Shown here: piece by piece, positions 47,073 to 56,891 of the stretch
Layout of the letters: each line of letters begins with the position of its first letter
Position numbering within the stretch: the first letter of the stretch is position 1
Assembly: GCA_026709985.1 (NCBI GenBank)
Contig: JAPORY010000078.1
Coordinates: 1 to 64,000 of the forward strand
Origin: Aestuariivita sp.
Lineage (GTDB): Bacteria; Pseudomonadota; Alphaproteobacteria; Rhodobacterales; Rhodobacteraceae
Length of the DNA stretch: 64,000 bases
Direction: 5' to 3'
The notes under the pieces: model-generated
What the model was told of the DNA's origin: nothing
What the model saw: the letters and a program-made list of their open reading frames with translations, nothing else
Database searches by the model: none
Translations under genes and position numbers: made by a program

Positions 47073-47726
47073 GTGCTAACACTTGCTGAAGAGATTGTTC
47101 TGCTAACGCTTGATGATGAAGGCGGAAAATTCCTGTACGTACCAGAGCATTCAATGCGTTATGCGCTTTCAGGTGCGGTTTTGATGGAACTCGCCTTTCG
47201 AGGTAAGATTGACGCCGATCCCGATAGCCTCTTTATTCTTGACACCACGTCCACCAACGATGGGATGCTGGACTCTATTTTGAAACAAATAGCGAAAGAA
47301 GAAGAACGACACGATTGTAGTTACTGGATTCAGTATTTTGGTCGTGAAGCCTACCGGATTCAACAAGTGGCACTTCAGCGGCTCTGTGACGCTGGTATCC
47401 TCAGAGCCGAAGATAAGTCTTTTCTGTGGGTTTTTAAAAGTCGTCGATACCCAATCCGAAACGATTTGGCAGAAAAAGAGGTAAAACAGCGCATTATGGC
47501 GCTGCTCTTTAGCGATGATATTCCTGACCCGCGCGACATTGCCATTATTGGTCTTGCGGAGTCTTGCCGCTTGTTTGAGAGGATGTTTTCTCGCAGTGAG
47601 TACGAGCGTGTTCGAGGTCGCATTGAAGAAATCGGAAGATTAGAACTGATCGGCCAGACAATCTCCAAGGTTGTTCGCGAAATCGAGTTTCAACTTGGGC
47701 AGGCGACCGCAATCGGTCCGATGTAA
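47073..47726 (+). CDS. GOLPH3/VPS74 (GPP34) family protein
   Basis: A 217-residue protein of the GPP34 family, best known from eukaryotic Golgi phosphoprotein 3, which binds phosphoinositide and glycosyltransferase tails. It starts LTLAEEIVLLTLDDEGGKFL, the usual N-terminal segment, followed by ALSGAVLMELAFRGKID and the later helical part ending QTISKVVREIEFQLG. Bacterial members are common but their role is largely unknown. GTG 47073 is chosen from AGGAGGG seven bases upstream; the longest frame begins inside that site. It stands alone upstream of amt. Confidence 0.85.
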   Translation: MLTLAEEIVLLTLDDEGGKFLYVPEHSMRYALSGAVLMELAFRGKIDADPDSLFILDTTSTNDGMLDSILKQIAKEEERHDCSYWIQYFGREAYRIQQVALQRLCDAGILRAEDKSFLWVFKSRRYPIRNDLAEKEVKQRIMALLFSDDIPDPRDIAIIGLAESCRLFERMFSRSEYERVRGRIEEIGRLELIGQTISKVVREIEFQLGQATAIGPM

Positions 47727-47836
47727 GCCTGATCACATCCCTCCCGATTCATAAGCGCATTAAGTTTGATGAGAATAGCAATGCAATGACATCAGACACA
47801 ACAAACTTACGTCAATTTTATGAGAAGAAAGAACCT

Positions 47837-49219
47837 ATGATCAAAGCAAACGATAAGAATAAATCATTTCGCAGAGTCATTCCTATCCTTTCAATTAGTG
47901 CCGCGCTACTTTTTTTGGGGTTCGTAACGCCAGCACACGCAACTGAGCCCGACGAGATGTCATTCATTCTCAACTCATTTAGCTTCCTCATATGGGGGGT
48001 GCTCGTCATGTGGATGTGCGCCGGGTTCACAATGTTAGAATCGGGCTGTGTACGAACAAAAAATGTCTCGGTGATTTGCCTTAAGAATATCGGCCTGTTT
48101 TCGATTGCGAGCTTGGCGTATTACACCGTTGGCTACAATGTTATGTACGTTGACGTCGAGGCTGGCGGGTTTTTTGGCTCCTTCAAATTGTTCTATGGTT
48201 CAAATGAAGCCGAACTTGCCTTGATTGAGGGATTGACGGAAGACACCGCTGCCGTTGTCGAGGGTGGCTATTCGACGATGTCAGATTGGTTTTTCCAAAT
48301 GGTTTTCGTCGCAACGACGGCCTCAATTATTTCTGGCACTCTCGCGGAGCGCGTGCGCTTGGCGCCGTTCTTTGTGTTTGTCGCTGGCTTAACAGCGTTC
48401 ATTTATCCGACGGTCGGTGCTTGGCACTGGGGCGGGGGTTGGCTGGCTGAAATGGGCTTCCAAGACTTTGCCGGATCAACGATTGTGCACTCTACTGGCG
48501 GCTGGGCAGCGCTCGCTGGTGCAATCTTACTTGGTGCACGTGGTGGACGCTTCCAAGCCGACGGAACGGTCAGGTCAATGCCCCCCTCAAATGTGCCAAT
48601 CGTTACCCTTGGTGTCTTTATTCTATGGATGGGTTGGTTCGGCTTCAATGGTGGCTCGCAACTCGCTTTGAGTTCAGCCCTTGATTTAGTTGCGATCAGC
48701 AACATTCTGGCCAATACCAACATCGCAGCGGCGGCGGGCGTCATTATGTCGCTGATTGTCTCCCGCCCCTTGCTCGGAAGAATCGATTTGATGGCGACCC
48801 TAAACGGGGCAATTGCAGGATTGGTTGCGATCACCGCTGGTCCCGATATTGTTAACCATCAGTGGGCAATTTTCATCGGAGCAATAGGGGGGCTGATTTC
48901 AGTTCTGGGAATCAAACTCCTTGAAGTCAGCAAAATCGACGATGTTGTCGGAGCGATTCCGGCACACTTGTTTGCCGGCGTCTGGGGTACCCTAGCGGTT
49001 TGCATCGCAGCAGGGGGCGACATCATTGTGCAAGCCATCGGTATCGCTGCAATCGGGGTATTCGTATTCGGGACATCAATCATCCTATGGTTTGTGATCG
49101 ACAAACTCATCGGACTAAGAGTTTCGCCGCAAGCCGAGGCACTGGGCCAAGATGTCACGGAGCTAGGGATCGAAGCTTATCCTGAGTTTGTCGCCGTACC
49201 AGAGGATATTGACATCTAA
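47837..49219 (+). CDS. amt: Ammonium transporter
   Basis: A 460-residue Amt with a signal-like first hydrophobic segment ending AHATEPDE and eleven further helices. The twin histidines of the pore are in STIVHSTGGWAALAG and GAIPAHLFAGVWGTLA, and the conserved TASIISGTLAERV loop is present. No glnK gene is adjacent. ATG 47837 has a purine-rich site upstream and precedes the signal; the frame is open 17 codons further. It lies just before glnE, giving a nitrogen-supply pair. Confidence 0.94.
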   Translation: MIKANDKNKSFRRVIPILSISAALLFLGFVTPAHATEPDEMSFILNSFSFLIWGVLVMWMCAGFTMLESGCVRTKNVSVICLKNIGLFSIASLAYYTVGYNVMYVDVEAGGFFGSFKLFYGSNEAELALIEGLTEDTAAVVEGGYSTMSDWFFQMVFVATTASIISGTLAERVRLAPFFVFVAGLTAFIYPTVGAWHWGGGWLAEMGFQDFAGSTIVHSTGGWAALAGAILLGARGGRFQADGTVRSMPPSNVPIVTLGVFILWMGWFGFNGGSQLALSSALDLVAISNILANTNIAAAAGVIMSLIVSRPLLGRIDLMATLNGAIAGLVAITAGPDIVNHQWAIFIGAIGGLISVLGIKLLEVSKIDDVVGAIPAHLFAGVWGTLAVCIAAGGDIIVQAIGIAAIGVFVFGTSIILWFVIDKLIGLRVSPQAEALGQDVTELGIEAYPEFVAVPEDIDI

Positions 49220-49250
49220 ACGAGGACCGTAATCTTTCGGAGGGTAGACG

Positions 49251-52100
49251 ATGGGAAGGAGTTTATGTAACAGTATTTCTCGCCATCCGATCCCCTTCGA
49301 TTCTGATCAAGCGGTCAATGCTTGCTCTGATCTGCCGTCAGAACTGGCAGCTGACGCCATTGCCGATCTCTTGCGGGGAACGGCAGGGTCAAGCCCGTTC
49401 CTTGCCAAGTTGATATCGGCTCACTCTGAGTGGCTTATCAAAGTCTGTCAAACCCCCTCTGACGCTGTCATTAATGATCTGCTTGCAGACGTTAACCAGC
49501 ATGTTGAGGGCGCCGACTGGTCCGACTTACTATCGCACTTGCGGCGGGCAAGAGCCCGAGCGGCCCTATTTATCGCACTCTGCGATCTCGGCGGAGCTTG
49601 GGAGTTCGTTGACATTACAGGTCGATTATCCGACTTGGCTGACGGATTGACGTCAGCAGCATTGCGCTGGATCGTTGCTAAAGAAATTCGACGCGGCAAA
49701 CTTCCTGGGGTTGATGAGTCAGACCTCGACACGGCGGCAGGCCTGTTTATCATCGCGATGGGCAAAATGGGAGCACAGGAACTCAATTATTCGTCCGACA
49801 TTGATCTCATATGTTTGTTCGACCAAGATAAATTTGAAGCCACTGCTCGCGGTGACGCTCGCGCTCGGTTCATTCATGTCATTCGAACACTGGTTAAGGC
49901 ATTATCCGATTGGACAGCGGATGGATATGTATTTCGAACCGACTTGCGCTTGCGTCCGACCCCGTCAACGACTCCGGTCTGCATGGCTATGGCTGCGGCC
50001 GAAAATTATTACGCCTCAATTGGCCGCACGTGGGAACGAGCAGCGCACATAAAGGCGCGAACCGCCGCCGGTGACCTACAGGCCGGTCGTCGGTATTTGA
50101 AAAACCTAGCGCCGTTCATTTGGCGCGAACCGTTAGACTTTCCGGCCATCGAAGATATTGAGGAGATACTGCGAAAGATTCGTGTGAAGAAGGGACATTT
50201 TTCGTTGGCGGCTATTCCGGGCTGCGACATCAAGCTCAACCCCGGTGGCATCCGAGAAATCGAACTTTTTGTGCAGACCCGTCAACTCATAACGGCGGGG
50301 CGCTTGCCGAGCCTTCGCGAGCCGACAACGCTTGGTGCTCTCGCGGCGCTTCGAGATGAAGGAATCATCACCACAACGATGTGCTCATCGCTATCAGAGA
50401 TTTACGTCGCCCACCGAACGATTGAGCATCGATTACAAATGATTGATGATAAGCAAACGCAAACAATTCCCAAAGACGAAAATGCGAGAAGCCGTGTTGC
50501 CGCCCTAGACGGGTACGGTGATCGAGAGGTGTGGGAAAATGAGATTGCGCAACGACTTGCGGCGGTGAATCAAAATACGCAGGAGTTCTTTGATGCTAGC
50601 GCTCGTGTCCCGACAGAAAGGGAGAAATTTGTTCTTGATCAGCCGACATTGTCGGCCTTAGGCTTTGAAAATCCAGAGACGGTACTGCAGATAATCCGTC
50701 GTTGGCGGGACGGCAGCGTCGCGGCCATGGCATCCGAAAATGTGCAACGACTTTACGAGTCGATTGAGGCGGATATTATAAAATTGTTGGCGAAGGCGGA
50801 CGCAGCAGACGCCGCAGTTGATGCCTTTGATCGATTTCTCAGTGATTTAACTAACGGACGACATGTCTTTTCGTTACTGAAGGCAAACCGACACTTGATT
50901 GACGACGTCATTGAAATCCTCGTAACGGCTCCGAGGCTCGTCAATCTCTTGGGGCGCTGGCCGCAAACTCTAGATGCTCATCTTGACGAAGCCTTTTTTC
51001 AGCAATTTCCATCGCAGGAATGGCTCGCAGCAGATCTGCATATTCGAATCGGTGAGACTGGGCATTATGAACGGATTTTAGAAATCGTGAGAATTTGGGC
51101 CCGAGAACTCCGATTTCGTGTCTCGGTTCATGTTCTGAAGGGCCTGCTTGATGAAGTCAGTGCGGGACAGGCCTTTACTGCAATTGCGGAAGCAACTCTT
51201 GAGGCGTTGACCCCAATCGTTATCACAGAATTTACCAAACGTTACGGTCAATCGCTAGGGCGAGGGATCGGTATTGTCGGCATGGGTAAACTCGGTACCC
51301 GCGAGATGACGGCGCGTTCGGATCTTGATCTAATTGTGATTTATGATGATCGTCACTGTGCTGATGAAGAAGAACGGCGCTCTGCAGCGGGATATTTTGG
51401 GCGGCTGACGCGGAATTTGATCACAGCTTTTACTGCAGATACGGCAAAAGGGCGGTTGTACAATGTCGACTTGCGTCGGCGGCCTTCAGGGAATCGTGGG
51501 CCGATCGCGGTTTCATTAACGACATTTGAAGATCATCAAATAAAGCAAGCTGGAGTTTGGGAGCATCTTGCATTGATGCGCGGTCGTGTTGTATTTGGTG
51601 AGCGCGAACTGCGTCAGGAGATTGAACAGATCATTGATCAGGCTTTGTCAAGCCGACAACAAGACGAGCAAGTGATGTCGGAAGCTCGCACTCTGCGCGA
51701 ACTCAGAATTGCGACCCATGAAGAGGCGAGTCCGAACCCGTGGTTGCTCATGTCGAACACCGGCGGACTGCGGGAGATTGATTTTCTCGCCCAGACCAAC
51801 GGGCTCTATCGGGGAGTGGGTTTTGGCTGTTCAGCCCGAGAAATTTTGCCAAAGATTGCCGGGACAAAACGGCTGAGTTCAGAAGATATTGATCATTTAG
51901 AACGGGCGATCGCGATTCAAACACGTCTGCAACAGATTGATTGCGTCGCACGCGAAAACGATTACAATAACAGTAACGAGCGACTGCGTCGCGTTATGGC
52001 GTTGGCGACGGGAGAAGAAGATTATGACATGCTCTCCAAAACCCTTAAAACTGTGCAAGCAAAAGTTGCGGGGATCTGTAGTACCGCTTTTTTCCCTTGA
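49251..52100 (+). CDS. glnE: Bifunctional glutamine synthetase adenylyltransferase/adenylyl-removing enzyme
   Basis: A 949-residue protein with two nucleotidyltransferase domains. The N-terminal adenylyl-removing domain contains GKMGAQELNYSSDIDLICLF near 166-185 and the C-terminal adenylylating domain contains GKLGTREMTARSDLDLIVIY near 678-697, each with the SDxDL metal-binding acids. It tunes glutamine synthetase in response to PII. The ATG has GGAGGG upstream. Family length is normal. Confidence 0.96.
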   Translation: MGRSLCNSISRHPIPFDSDQAVNACSDLPSELAADAIADLLRGTAGSSPFLAKLISAHSEWLIKVCQTPSDAVINDLLADVNQHVEGADWSDLLSHLRRARARAALFIALCDLGGAWEFVDITGRLSDLADGLTSAALRWIVAKEIRRGKLPGVDESDLDTAAGLFIIAMGKMGAQELNYSSDIDLICLFDQDKFEATARGDARARFIHVIRTLVKALSDWTADGYVFRTDLRLRPTPSTTPVCMAMAAAENYYASIGRTWERAAHIKARTAAGDLQAGRRYLKNLAPFIWREPLDFPAIEDIEEILRKIRVKKGHFSLAAIPGCDIKLNPGGIREIELFVQTRQLITAGRLPSLREPTTLGALAALRDEGIITTTMCSSLSEIYVAHRTIEHRLQMIDDKQTQTIPKDENARSRVAALDGYGDREVWENEIAQRLAAVNQNTQEFFDASARVPTEREKFVLDQPTLSALGFENPETVLQIIRRWRDGSVAAMASENVQRLYESIEADIIKLLAKADAADAAVDAFDRFLSDLTNGRHVFSLLKANRHLIDDVIEILVTAPRLVNLLGRWPQTLDAHLDEAFFQQFPSQEWLAADLHIRIGETGHYERILEIVRIWARELRFRVSVHVLKGLLDEVSAGQAFTAIAEATLEALTPIVITEFTKRYGQSLGRGIGIVGMGKLGTREMTARSDLDLIVIYDDRHCADEEERRSAAGYFGRLTRNLITAFTADTAKGRLYNVDLRRRPSGNRGPIAVSLTTFEDHQIKQAGVWEHLALMRGRVVFGERELRQEIEQIIDQALSSRQQDEQVMSEARTLRELRIATHEEASPNPWLLMSNTGGLREIDFLAQTNGLYRGVGFGCSAREILPKIAGTKRLSSEDIDHLERAIAIQTRLQQIDCVARENDYNNSNERLRRVMALATGEEDYDMLSKTLKTVQAKVAGICSTAFFP

Positions 52101-52358
52101 GTGCCGGTAGCGTCGCAGCTAGCGGCAATAACGTAGGCAGTTCGCTTATGATTGGAACAAATCGGTTTCTACGCTTGCAAAAGGAGCATCTCGAAAGCTT
52201 TGCAAGCGAGTCGCAGAGACCGATAAACGCGTTTTTGCGGTTGACGGTCACGACGGAATAGAGCAACAGAGGGCAGCAAGGGGTGTCCTGTCCACGCCTG
52301 ATATCGCTCAAGTGAGCCCTGTAACCCATTGGATGAACATTAGGAAAGACGACTCGCG

Positions 52359-52697
52359 ATGGAATTGAGAGTTTCGAAACATAATGCCGTAACAATTGCT
52401 GAGGTTGACGGTCGCATTGATGGCATGACCGCCAAGGAATTTGAAGAAAAGATGGCAGAGGCGATACCCGAAGGGGGTGGGCCGATGGTGTGCGACCTGT
52501 CGCACGTATCCTACGTCAGTAGCGCGGGATTGCGCGCTATTCTTGTAATTGCCAAGCGATTCTCGAAAGATGGAAATTTTTTCTCTGTGTGCGGACATAG
52601 CGGCCCAGTAGCGGAAGTTTTACGAATCTCGGGATTCGAGAAAATCATCCCAATGCACGAAAGTCGCGCTGACGCCGTGGAAAAAGCCGAAGGCTAA
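52359..52697 (+). CDS. STAS anti-sigma-factor antagonist (RsbV/SpoIIAA-like)
   Basis: A 112-residue single STAS domain. The core CDLSHVSYVSSAGLRAILVI near 45-64 carries the serine that RsbW-type kinases phosphorylate; by alignment with SpoIIAA Ser58 this is Ser55 (SSAG). In partner switching, the unphosphorylated form binds and frees a target from its ATPase partner. The next gene, 14 bases on, is an RsbW-like ATPase, so this pair is the likely switching couple. It is the first gene of the cluster running to 60638. Confidence 0.92.
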   Translation: MELRVSKHNAVTIAEVDGRIDGMTAKEFEEKMAEAIPEGGGPMVCDLSHVSYVSSAGLRAILVIAKRFSKDGNFFSVCGHSGPVAEVLRISGFEKIIPMHESRADAVEKAEG

Positions 52698-52711
52698 TTG
52701 GAGCTGGCTCC

Positions 52712-53146
52712 ATGGTGGACATGGCAAAAAAGCGGCAATTAGAACTCCCCGCTAAAGCCGAGAATTTAGAAAAAATTTTTGACTGGATTGAGGCATCATG
52801 TGCCGCATATGATCCGGCCAAACAGTTTATGTTTGGCATGCAGCTTGTCGTGGAAGAGCTCTTTCTCAATGTGCTGAACCATTCAGCAGAAACGGCCAGT
52901 GCGGACGGTCGGGTCAGTCTTACCTTTAGCCCACAACCGAACGGAATCATGTTGGTATTTTCTGACGATGGCTCACCATTCGATCCCCTATCAGAGGCGC
53001 CGGAGCCAGATACAGATGCGGCAATTGAAGACCGAAAGATTGGTGGGCTGGGGCTCAAGCTAGTGCGCGAAATCCCTAGTCAATTATCCTACAATCGCAC
53101 CGATTGGGGTAATCAATTGACCCTGATATTTAATGAGGGAGAATAA
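52712..53146 (+). CDS. RsbW-like GHKL ATPase (anti-sigma-type serine kinase)
   Basis: A 144-residue HATPase_c protein of the anti-sigma regulatory type. The N-box is VVEELFLNVLNHS near 46-58, the G1 region ISFSDDG-like LVFSDDGSPFDP, and the glycine box KIGGLGLKLVREI near 112-124. Such proteins phosphorylate STAS antagonists and bind either the antagonist or a target. An Asp/Glu/Pro-rich segment (APEPDTDAAIEDR) precedes the glycine box and is shared with the ATPase domain of the large fusion protein downstream. No partner sigma factor of the SigB/SigF type is encoded here. Confidence 0.9.
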   Translation: MVDMAKKRQLELPAKAENLEKIFDWIEASCAAYDPAKQFMFGMQLVVEELFLNVLNHSAETASADGRVSLTFSPQPNGIMLVFSDDGSPFDPLSEAPEPDTDAAIEDRKIGGLGLKLVREIPSQLSYNRTDWGNQLTLIFNEGE

Positions 53147-53513
53147 CCGGCAATTGAGAAAATTGGCCTCGGTTCCTTTTCTAGTCACGAAGTCTTGATG
53201 GTACCGATAGCAGTACTGTTCAAGTCGAGATGCGGTTTTAACGATCTTACGGTTCTTGTCAAAATCGCTGCAAGGATGAAAGCGTGATCGGTACCGAATT
53301 GGGCGAACCGGTCGAAAAATGTGTGAGAAATGAGAAGGCTGCAGAGAAGCTTACAGTTGGTGCAACGACAAACAGTCAGAACTACAGCAGTGCCTAAGAC
53401 GATAAAGGAAAGCGTGCGCAACGGGACAAGATTGCGTTTTACGCCGAAGTATCAATTTGTCCTACAAGGTAGGCCGTGCAATCGTTATTCCGTATCGCCA
53501 TAGAGGGAAGATT
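53147..53513. other. Intergenic gap inside the partner-switching cluster
   Basis: No gene is recognised; frames are short and without motifs. The gap may hold a second promoter for the fusion gene. The fusion start is preceded by AGAGGGAAG just before 53514. Confidence 0.4.
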
Positions 53514-56500
53514 ATGTCAGAAGTAGAACATCTCGAACTCACGGCGGAGACCAAGAATCTTGAGGTTCTTGTTGAATGGATAGAGGAATTTTGCGCAGAA
53601 CATTGGGAAGCTGCTGCTCACGAATATAGAATTCAACTCGTTGTTGAGGAGCTTTTTCTCAACCTTATCCACCACGTTGAGGATGAGGAAGGCTTAGACG
53701 ACACCGTTACTTTTCAATTGAAAAGAACTCCGCAGGGGGCGGAGTTGACAATAGTGTCGTCAGGACCAGAATTTGATCCGTTTGACGACGCGCCAGAACC
53801 CGACCTTGATTCCCCAGTGGATGAAAGAACGGTCGGCGGTCTCGGGATAGTGATTGTTCGAGAACTTACCGATGATCAGAGCTACAAGCGAGTTAGCGGC
53901 AAGAATCAGCTGATCTTGTCATTCGGAAAGGAAACATCGGAACAGTCTGGTTCTGAGAATAATCATGAACATAGTTCTTCGGTTGGCGACAGCGAAGACC
54001 AAACGAACCTTTCTGCAGCGGCTGCGCCTTCAGAGAGTTGTCGTCCGAGAAGTATCACGTTCCAAATTCTTGCGGTCTTACTAGTTTTGGTGACGGCAAG
54101 CGTCGCATCAACGGCTGTCTTGAATTATATTAAGTTCGAGAGAATTCTAACCAATGCGACGGCCGCTCGGTATGATCCGGTTCTTCGTGAGGTCGATCGC
54201 AGTATCGGCGAGAGTCTTCTGCGTGGGTTAACGCTATCCTCAACTCAAACGACACAAACTTTTCTTGAGCGATCAACGCAGCAGTTCGGACAAAACTTCT
54301 CGCTCACTGTTCACGATTTAGACGGCGCTACCTTGTTTCATTCTGGTGAGGCGGTTCTAGCACCCGACCCCGTGCCAGCGATTGGCGAGATTATGAGTGG
54401 TTCTTCGCAACCGGATCAATATGTGCGCCACGCGGCAATTACCCAGAATGGAGTTATTGTAGGCACAATTACGCTTTCTCATCCGACAACGGAAGCCTCT
54501 TGGGATATTGAAGAGGTCAGTGATGAACTCGAAACGGCGGCGATTATTTCACTGGTTCCATTTTTGCCCCTTTTGCTTGTGTTAACCATATTGATGATTG
54601 GTCGAATCGAGGGTCGATTGCACGCAGGAATGTTGGCCGTTGAACGCGCGTCCGAGAAGTTGACGGCGCAAAATCCTGTTGAGGGGATTTGGCGCGTTCA
54701 ACGCTTCCTAGGAATTGTTCGAAAGGGGCAAGATTGGACGCGTGAAATGACCGGGTCTCGGCCTATTCTCTTAATTTTGTTACTGGGTTTGCTCGCCTTC
54801 CCGTTCTTAATTTTTGGTTTTTTATCGGTTCGGGTTCTTGAGCCAAAATACTTGAACGAGTTTGAAACTCAGACCATTACCGCCGTGACCGGGGTGCAGA
54901 GGCGAGTTGATTATGCGGTCTCAGCTTTTGGTGGTTTATCAACCTTGCGGGACGTTGAGAGAGTTTTAGATCGTGCGCGATCGTCGGCGCCTGGTATGAG
55001 TTTTTTTGCGCTAACCGATCCAGATGGTGACATACTGCATCTTTCTGCAGATTTTCCGCTTGAGGTTCGTAGTCAAATTTCAATGTTGTCGGCTGCGTCT
55101 ACGGCTGCACCGGTAACACCCTTCGAACAGACATTCTTTGATCTAACGGGAATTGCTTTGAATTCGCCAGTTGCAATGGCGGAAGATGGCGATAGTGACT
55201 TGTTAATTACTAATCTTCCTATCACTGGAGAAAACGGTGATACAATTGGTCTCTTGTATGCAGGTGTCGACATTGAAACGTTAAATGCGGTCAAGCGAGA
55301 TATATGGATTGACACCGGGGTTGTGATATTCGCGGTAATATTGATCGCAACTGAGCTCTTGATCCTTGTTTTCTCGGTGCTTCTCATTCGGCCTGCTTGG
55401 GCGATTGACTTTCTCATGGCGCGCTTGCGGCACCGAGATTTGCGCTTTACCCTGCCGGCTTTTGGCGGTGGCAGCGCCAAGCGGGTGATTCAAAGGATTA
55501 ATGAGGCGATCAGTCAGGCGGCCGCATCTGCCCGATCAACGCTTTGTTTAATTTTGCCGAGTTCAAAAGGGCCTGATACCGTTCACATACCCGCCCTTAG
55601 TCATGTGCGCTTGCCGTTATTTCTATTTTTTCTCGCAGAAGCTCTACTGCGACCAATATTGCCGCAATTTCTGGGTACGTTTGCACCAACGGAGAGCGAT
55701 TCCAACTTCTGGACTGGAATCATCATGGCTGGTTTCATGGCGACCTCTCTTTTTTCTGTGTTGGTCGGTTCCTTTCTTTCTGAGCGAACCGGTGGGCCGC
55801 GCCTCGTATTCTTCGTTGGCGCTGTTTGCTCTGGCTTCGGCATGTTTGGGCATCTCATCGCAAATGACTTTTATAGCATATTGGGTTCGCGCATGCTGGC
55901 AGGGCTCGGTTACGGACTGGTTTATGCAGCAGCTCAAGTCCACGTGGCAAAACACACTGATCCGATTCGACGCACAACGGGCTTTTCTTCGTTTTTGGCG
56001 GTAATCGTTGCGGCGGAGGTTTGTGGTCCTGCGATCGGCGGGATAGTCGCAGACCGTTTCGGCCTCTTCCCGGCATTTTCTACAGCATTTGCTCTGATCG
56101 TTTCGTCTGGGGCCTTATGCTTGTTATTACTGCCAAGAATCTCGCCGAGTATAACTAATCCGAATATGAGGCCAGAGTTGAGCCGAACGGAGGCCGCTTC
56201 TAATCAAGCGTTACAGATGACCGGTTGGCGTTCACAATTAGAGATGGCCCGGGAAATCCTGTCAAACAAACGTTTCTCTGTTGCGATTATATGTTTTGCT
56301 ATTCCAGCAAAGGCTCTTCTGACCGGTGGGTTGTTTTTGTTAGTACCGCTGATCGTCTTTGCGAGTGGCGGTGGTGCGGCCGAGAGTGCGCGAGTTCTCA
56401 TGGGGTATGGTCTCGCGATATTACTGTTGTTGATCTTTGTTGCTCCACTTGCGGATCGCTGGCGAGGATTTAGTCTCTGGGTAGCGGCTGGTAGTATGGT

Positions 56501-56891
56501 TGCAGCGGTTGGTTTCATTGTTCCTAACGGCTGGATATTGTTGGGTGACGGTGGATTACTATTCTTGTTTATTGCCACGGTCTTATTTGGTATTGGTCAG
56601 ACACTATCGATCCCCACGCAAATCAGTTTTTTGCTCGAGTCGACTGATCGACAGACTATGCGCTTTGGCTCAGGTCCCGTTTTAGGTCTTTTTCGCTTTC
56701 TGGAGCGATTGGGTTCGTTTGCAGGGCCATTGATTGCGGGGGTGCTGTTGTTGCACTATTCCCCAGACATTGCTTTGAAATGGATGGCCTTGGGCGCTGT
56801 TTTGCTCTCGGCTTTGGGACTGAGTTGGTTCCTAGCATTTGGTCAACAAGACGAGGAGAGCCAGATTAATGCTTTACTTATCGAGACGTGA
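53514..56891 (+). CDS. RsbW-like ATPase fused to dual sensor and MFS transporter
   Basis: One uninterrupted 1125-residue frame. Residues 1-140 are an RsbW-like GHKL ATPase (N-box VVEELFLNLIHH at 43-54; glycine box TVGGLGIVIVREL from 106). A Ser/Asn/Glu-rich linker runs from 141 to 180. A membrane helix at about 181-203 is followed by a first extracytoplasmic region (204-340), then a helix pair (341-363 and 417-440) around a HAMP-like cytoplasmic part. A second extracytoplasmic, Cache-like region (441-600) contains FFALTDPDGDILHLSADFPL, and a helix at 601-625 leads to a cytoplasmic linker. From about 700 to 1110 there is a complete twelve-helix MFS module, with loop-2-like LVGSFLSERTGGPRLVF and GSRMLAGLGYGLVYAAAQ. 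I know of no named family with this order. It could be a transporter gated by, or gating, a partner switch. Start ATG 53514 is supported by a ribosome site. Confidence 0.85.
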   Translation: MSEVEHLELTAETKNLEVLVEWIEEFCAEHWEAAAHEYRIQLVVEELFLNLIHHVEDEEGLDDTVTFQLKRTPQGAELTIVSSGPEFDPFDDAPEPDLDSPVDERTVGGLGIVIVRELTDDQSYKRVSGKNQLILSFGKETSEQSGSENNHEHSSSVGDSEDQTNLSAAAAPSESCRPRSITFQILAVLLVLVTASVASTAVLNYIKFERILTNATAARYDPVLREVDRSIGESLLRGLTLSSTQTTQTFLERSTQQFGQNFSLTVHDLDGATLFHSGEAVLAPDPVPAIGEIMSGSSQPDQYVRHAAITQNGVIVGTITLSHPTTEASWDIEEVSDELETAAIISLVPFLPLLLVLTILMIGRIEGRLHAGMLAVERASEKLTAQNPVEGIWRVQRFLGIVRKGQDWTREMTGSRPILLILLLGLLAFPFLIFGFLSVRVLEPKYLNEFETQTITAVTGVQRRVDYAVSAFGGLSTLRDVERVLDRARSSAPGMSFFALTDPDGDILHLSADFPLEVRSQISMLSAASTAAPVTPFEQTFFDLTGIALNSPVAMAEDGDSDLLITNLPITGENGDTIGLLYAGVDIETLNAVKRDIWIDTGVVIFAVILIATELLILVFSVLLIRPAWAIDFLMARLRHRDLRFTLPAFGGGSAKRVIQRINEAISQAAASARSTLCLILPSSKGPDTVHIPALSHVRLPLFLFFLAEALLRPILPQFLGTFAPTESDSNFWTGIIMAGFMATSLFSVLVGSFLSERTGGPRLVFFVGAVCSGFGMFGHLIANDFYSILGSRMLAGLGYGLVYAAAQVHVAKHTDPIRRTTGFSSFLAVIVAAEVCGPAIGGIVADRFGLFPAFSTAFALIVSSGALCLLLLPRISPSITNPNMRPELSRTEAASNQALQMTGWRSQLEMAREILSNKRFSVAIICFAIPAKALLTGGLFLLVPLIVFASGGGAAESARVLMGYGLAILLLLIFVAPLADRWRGFSLWVAAGSMVAAVGFIVPNGWILLGDGGLLFLFIATVLFGIGQTLSIPTQISFLLESTDRQTMRFGSGPVLGLFRFLERLGSFAGPLIAGVLLLHYSPDIALKWMALGAVLLSALGLSWFLAFGQQDEESQINALLIET

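Noticed and set aside
53185-53421. A 78-codon minus-strand frame inside the partner-switching cluster
   Set aside because: Opposite strand to all neighbours, no motif, and no ribosome site; judged chance.
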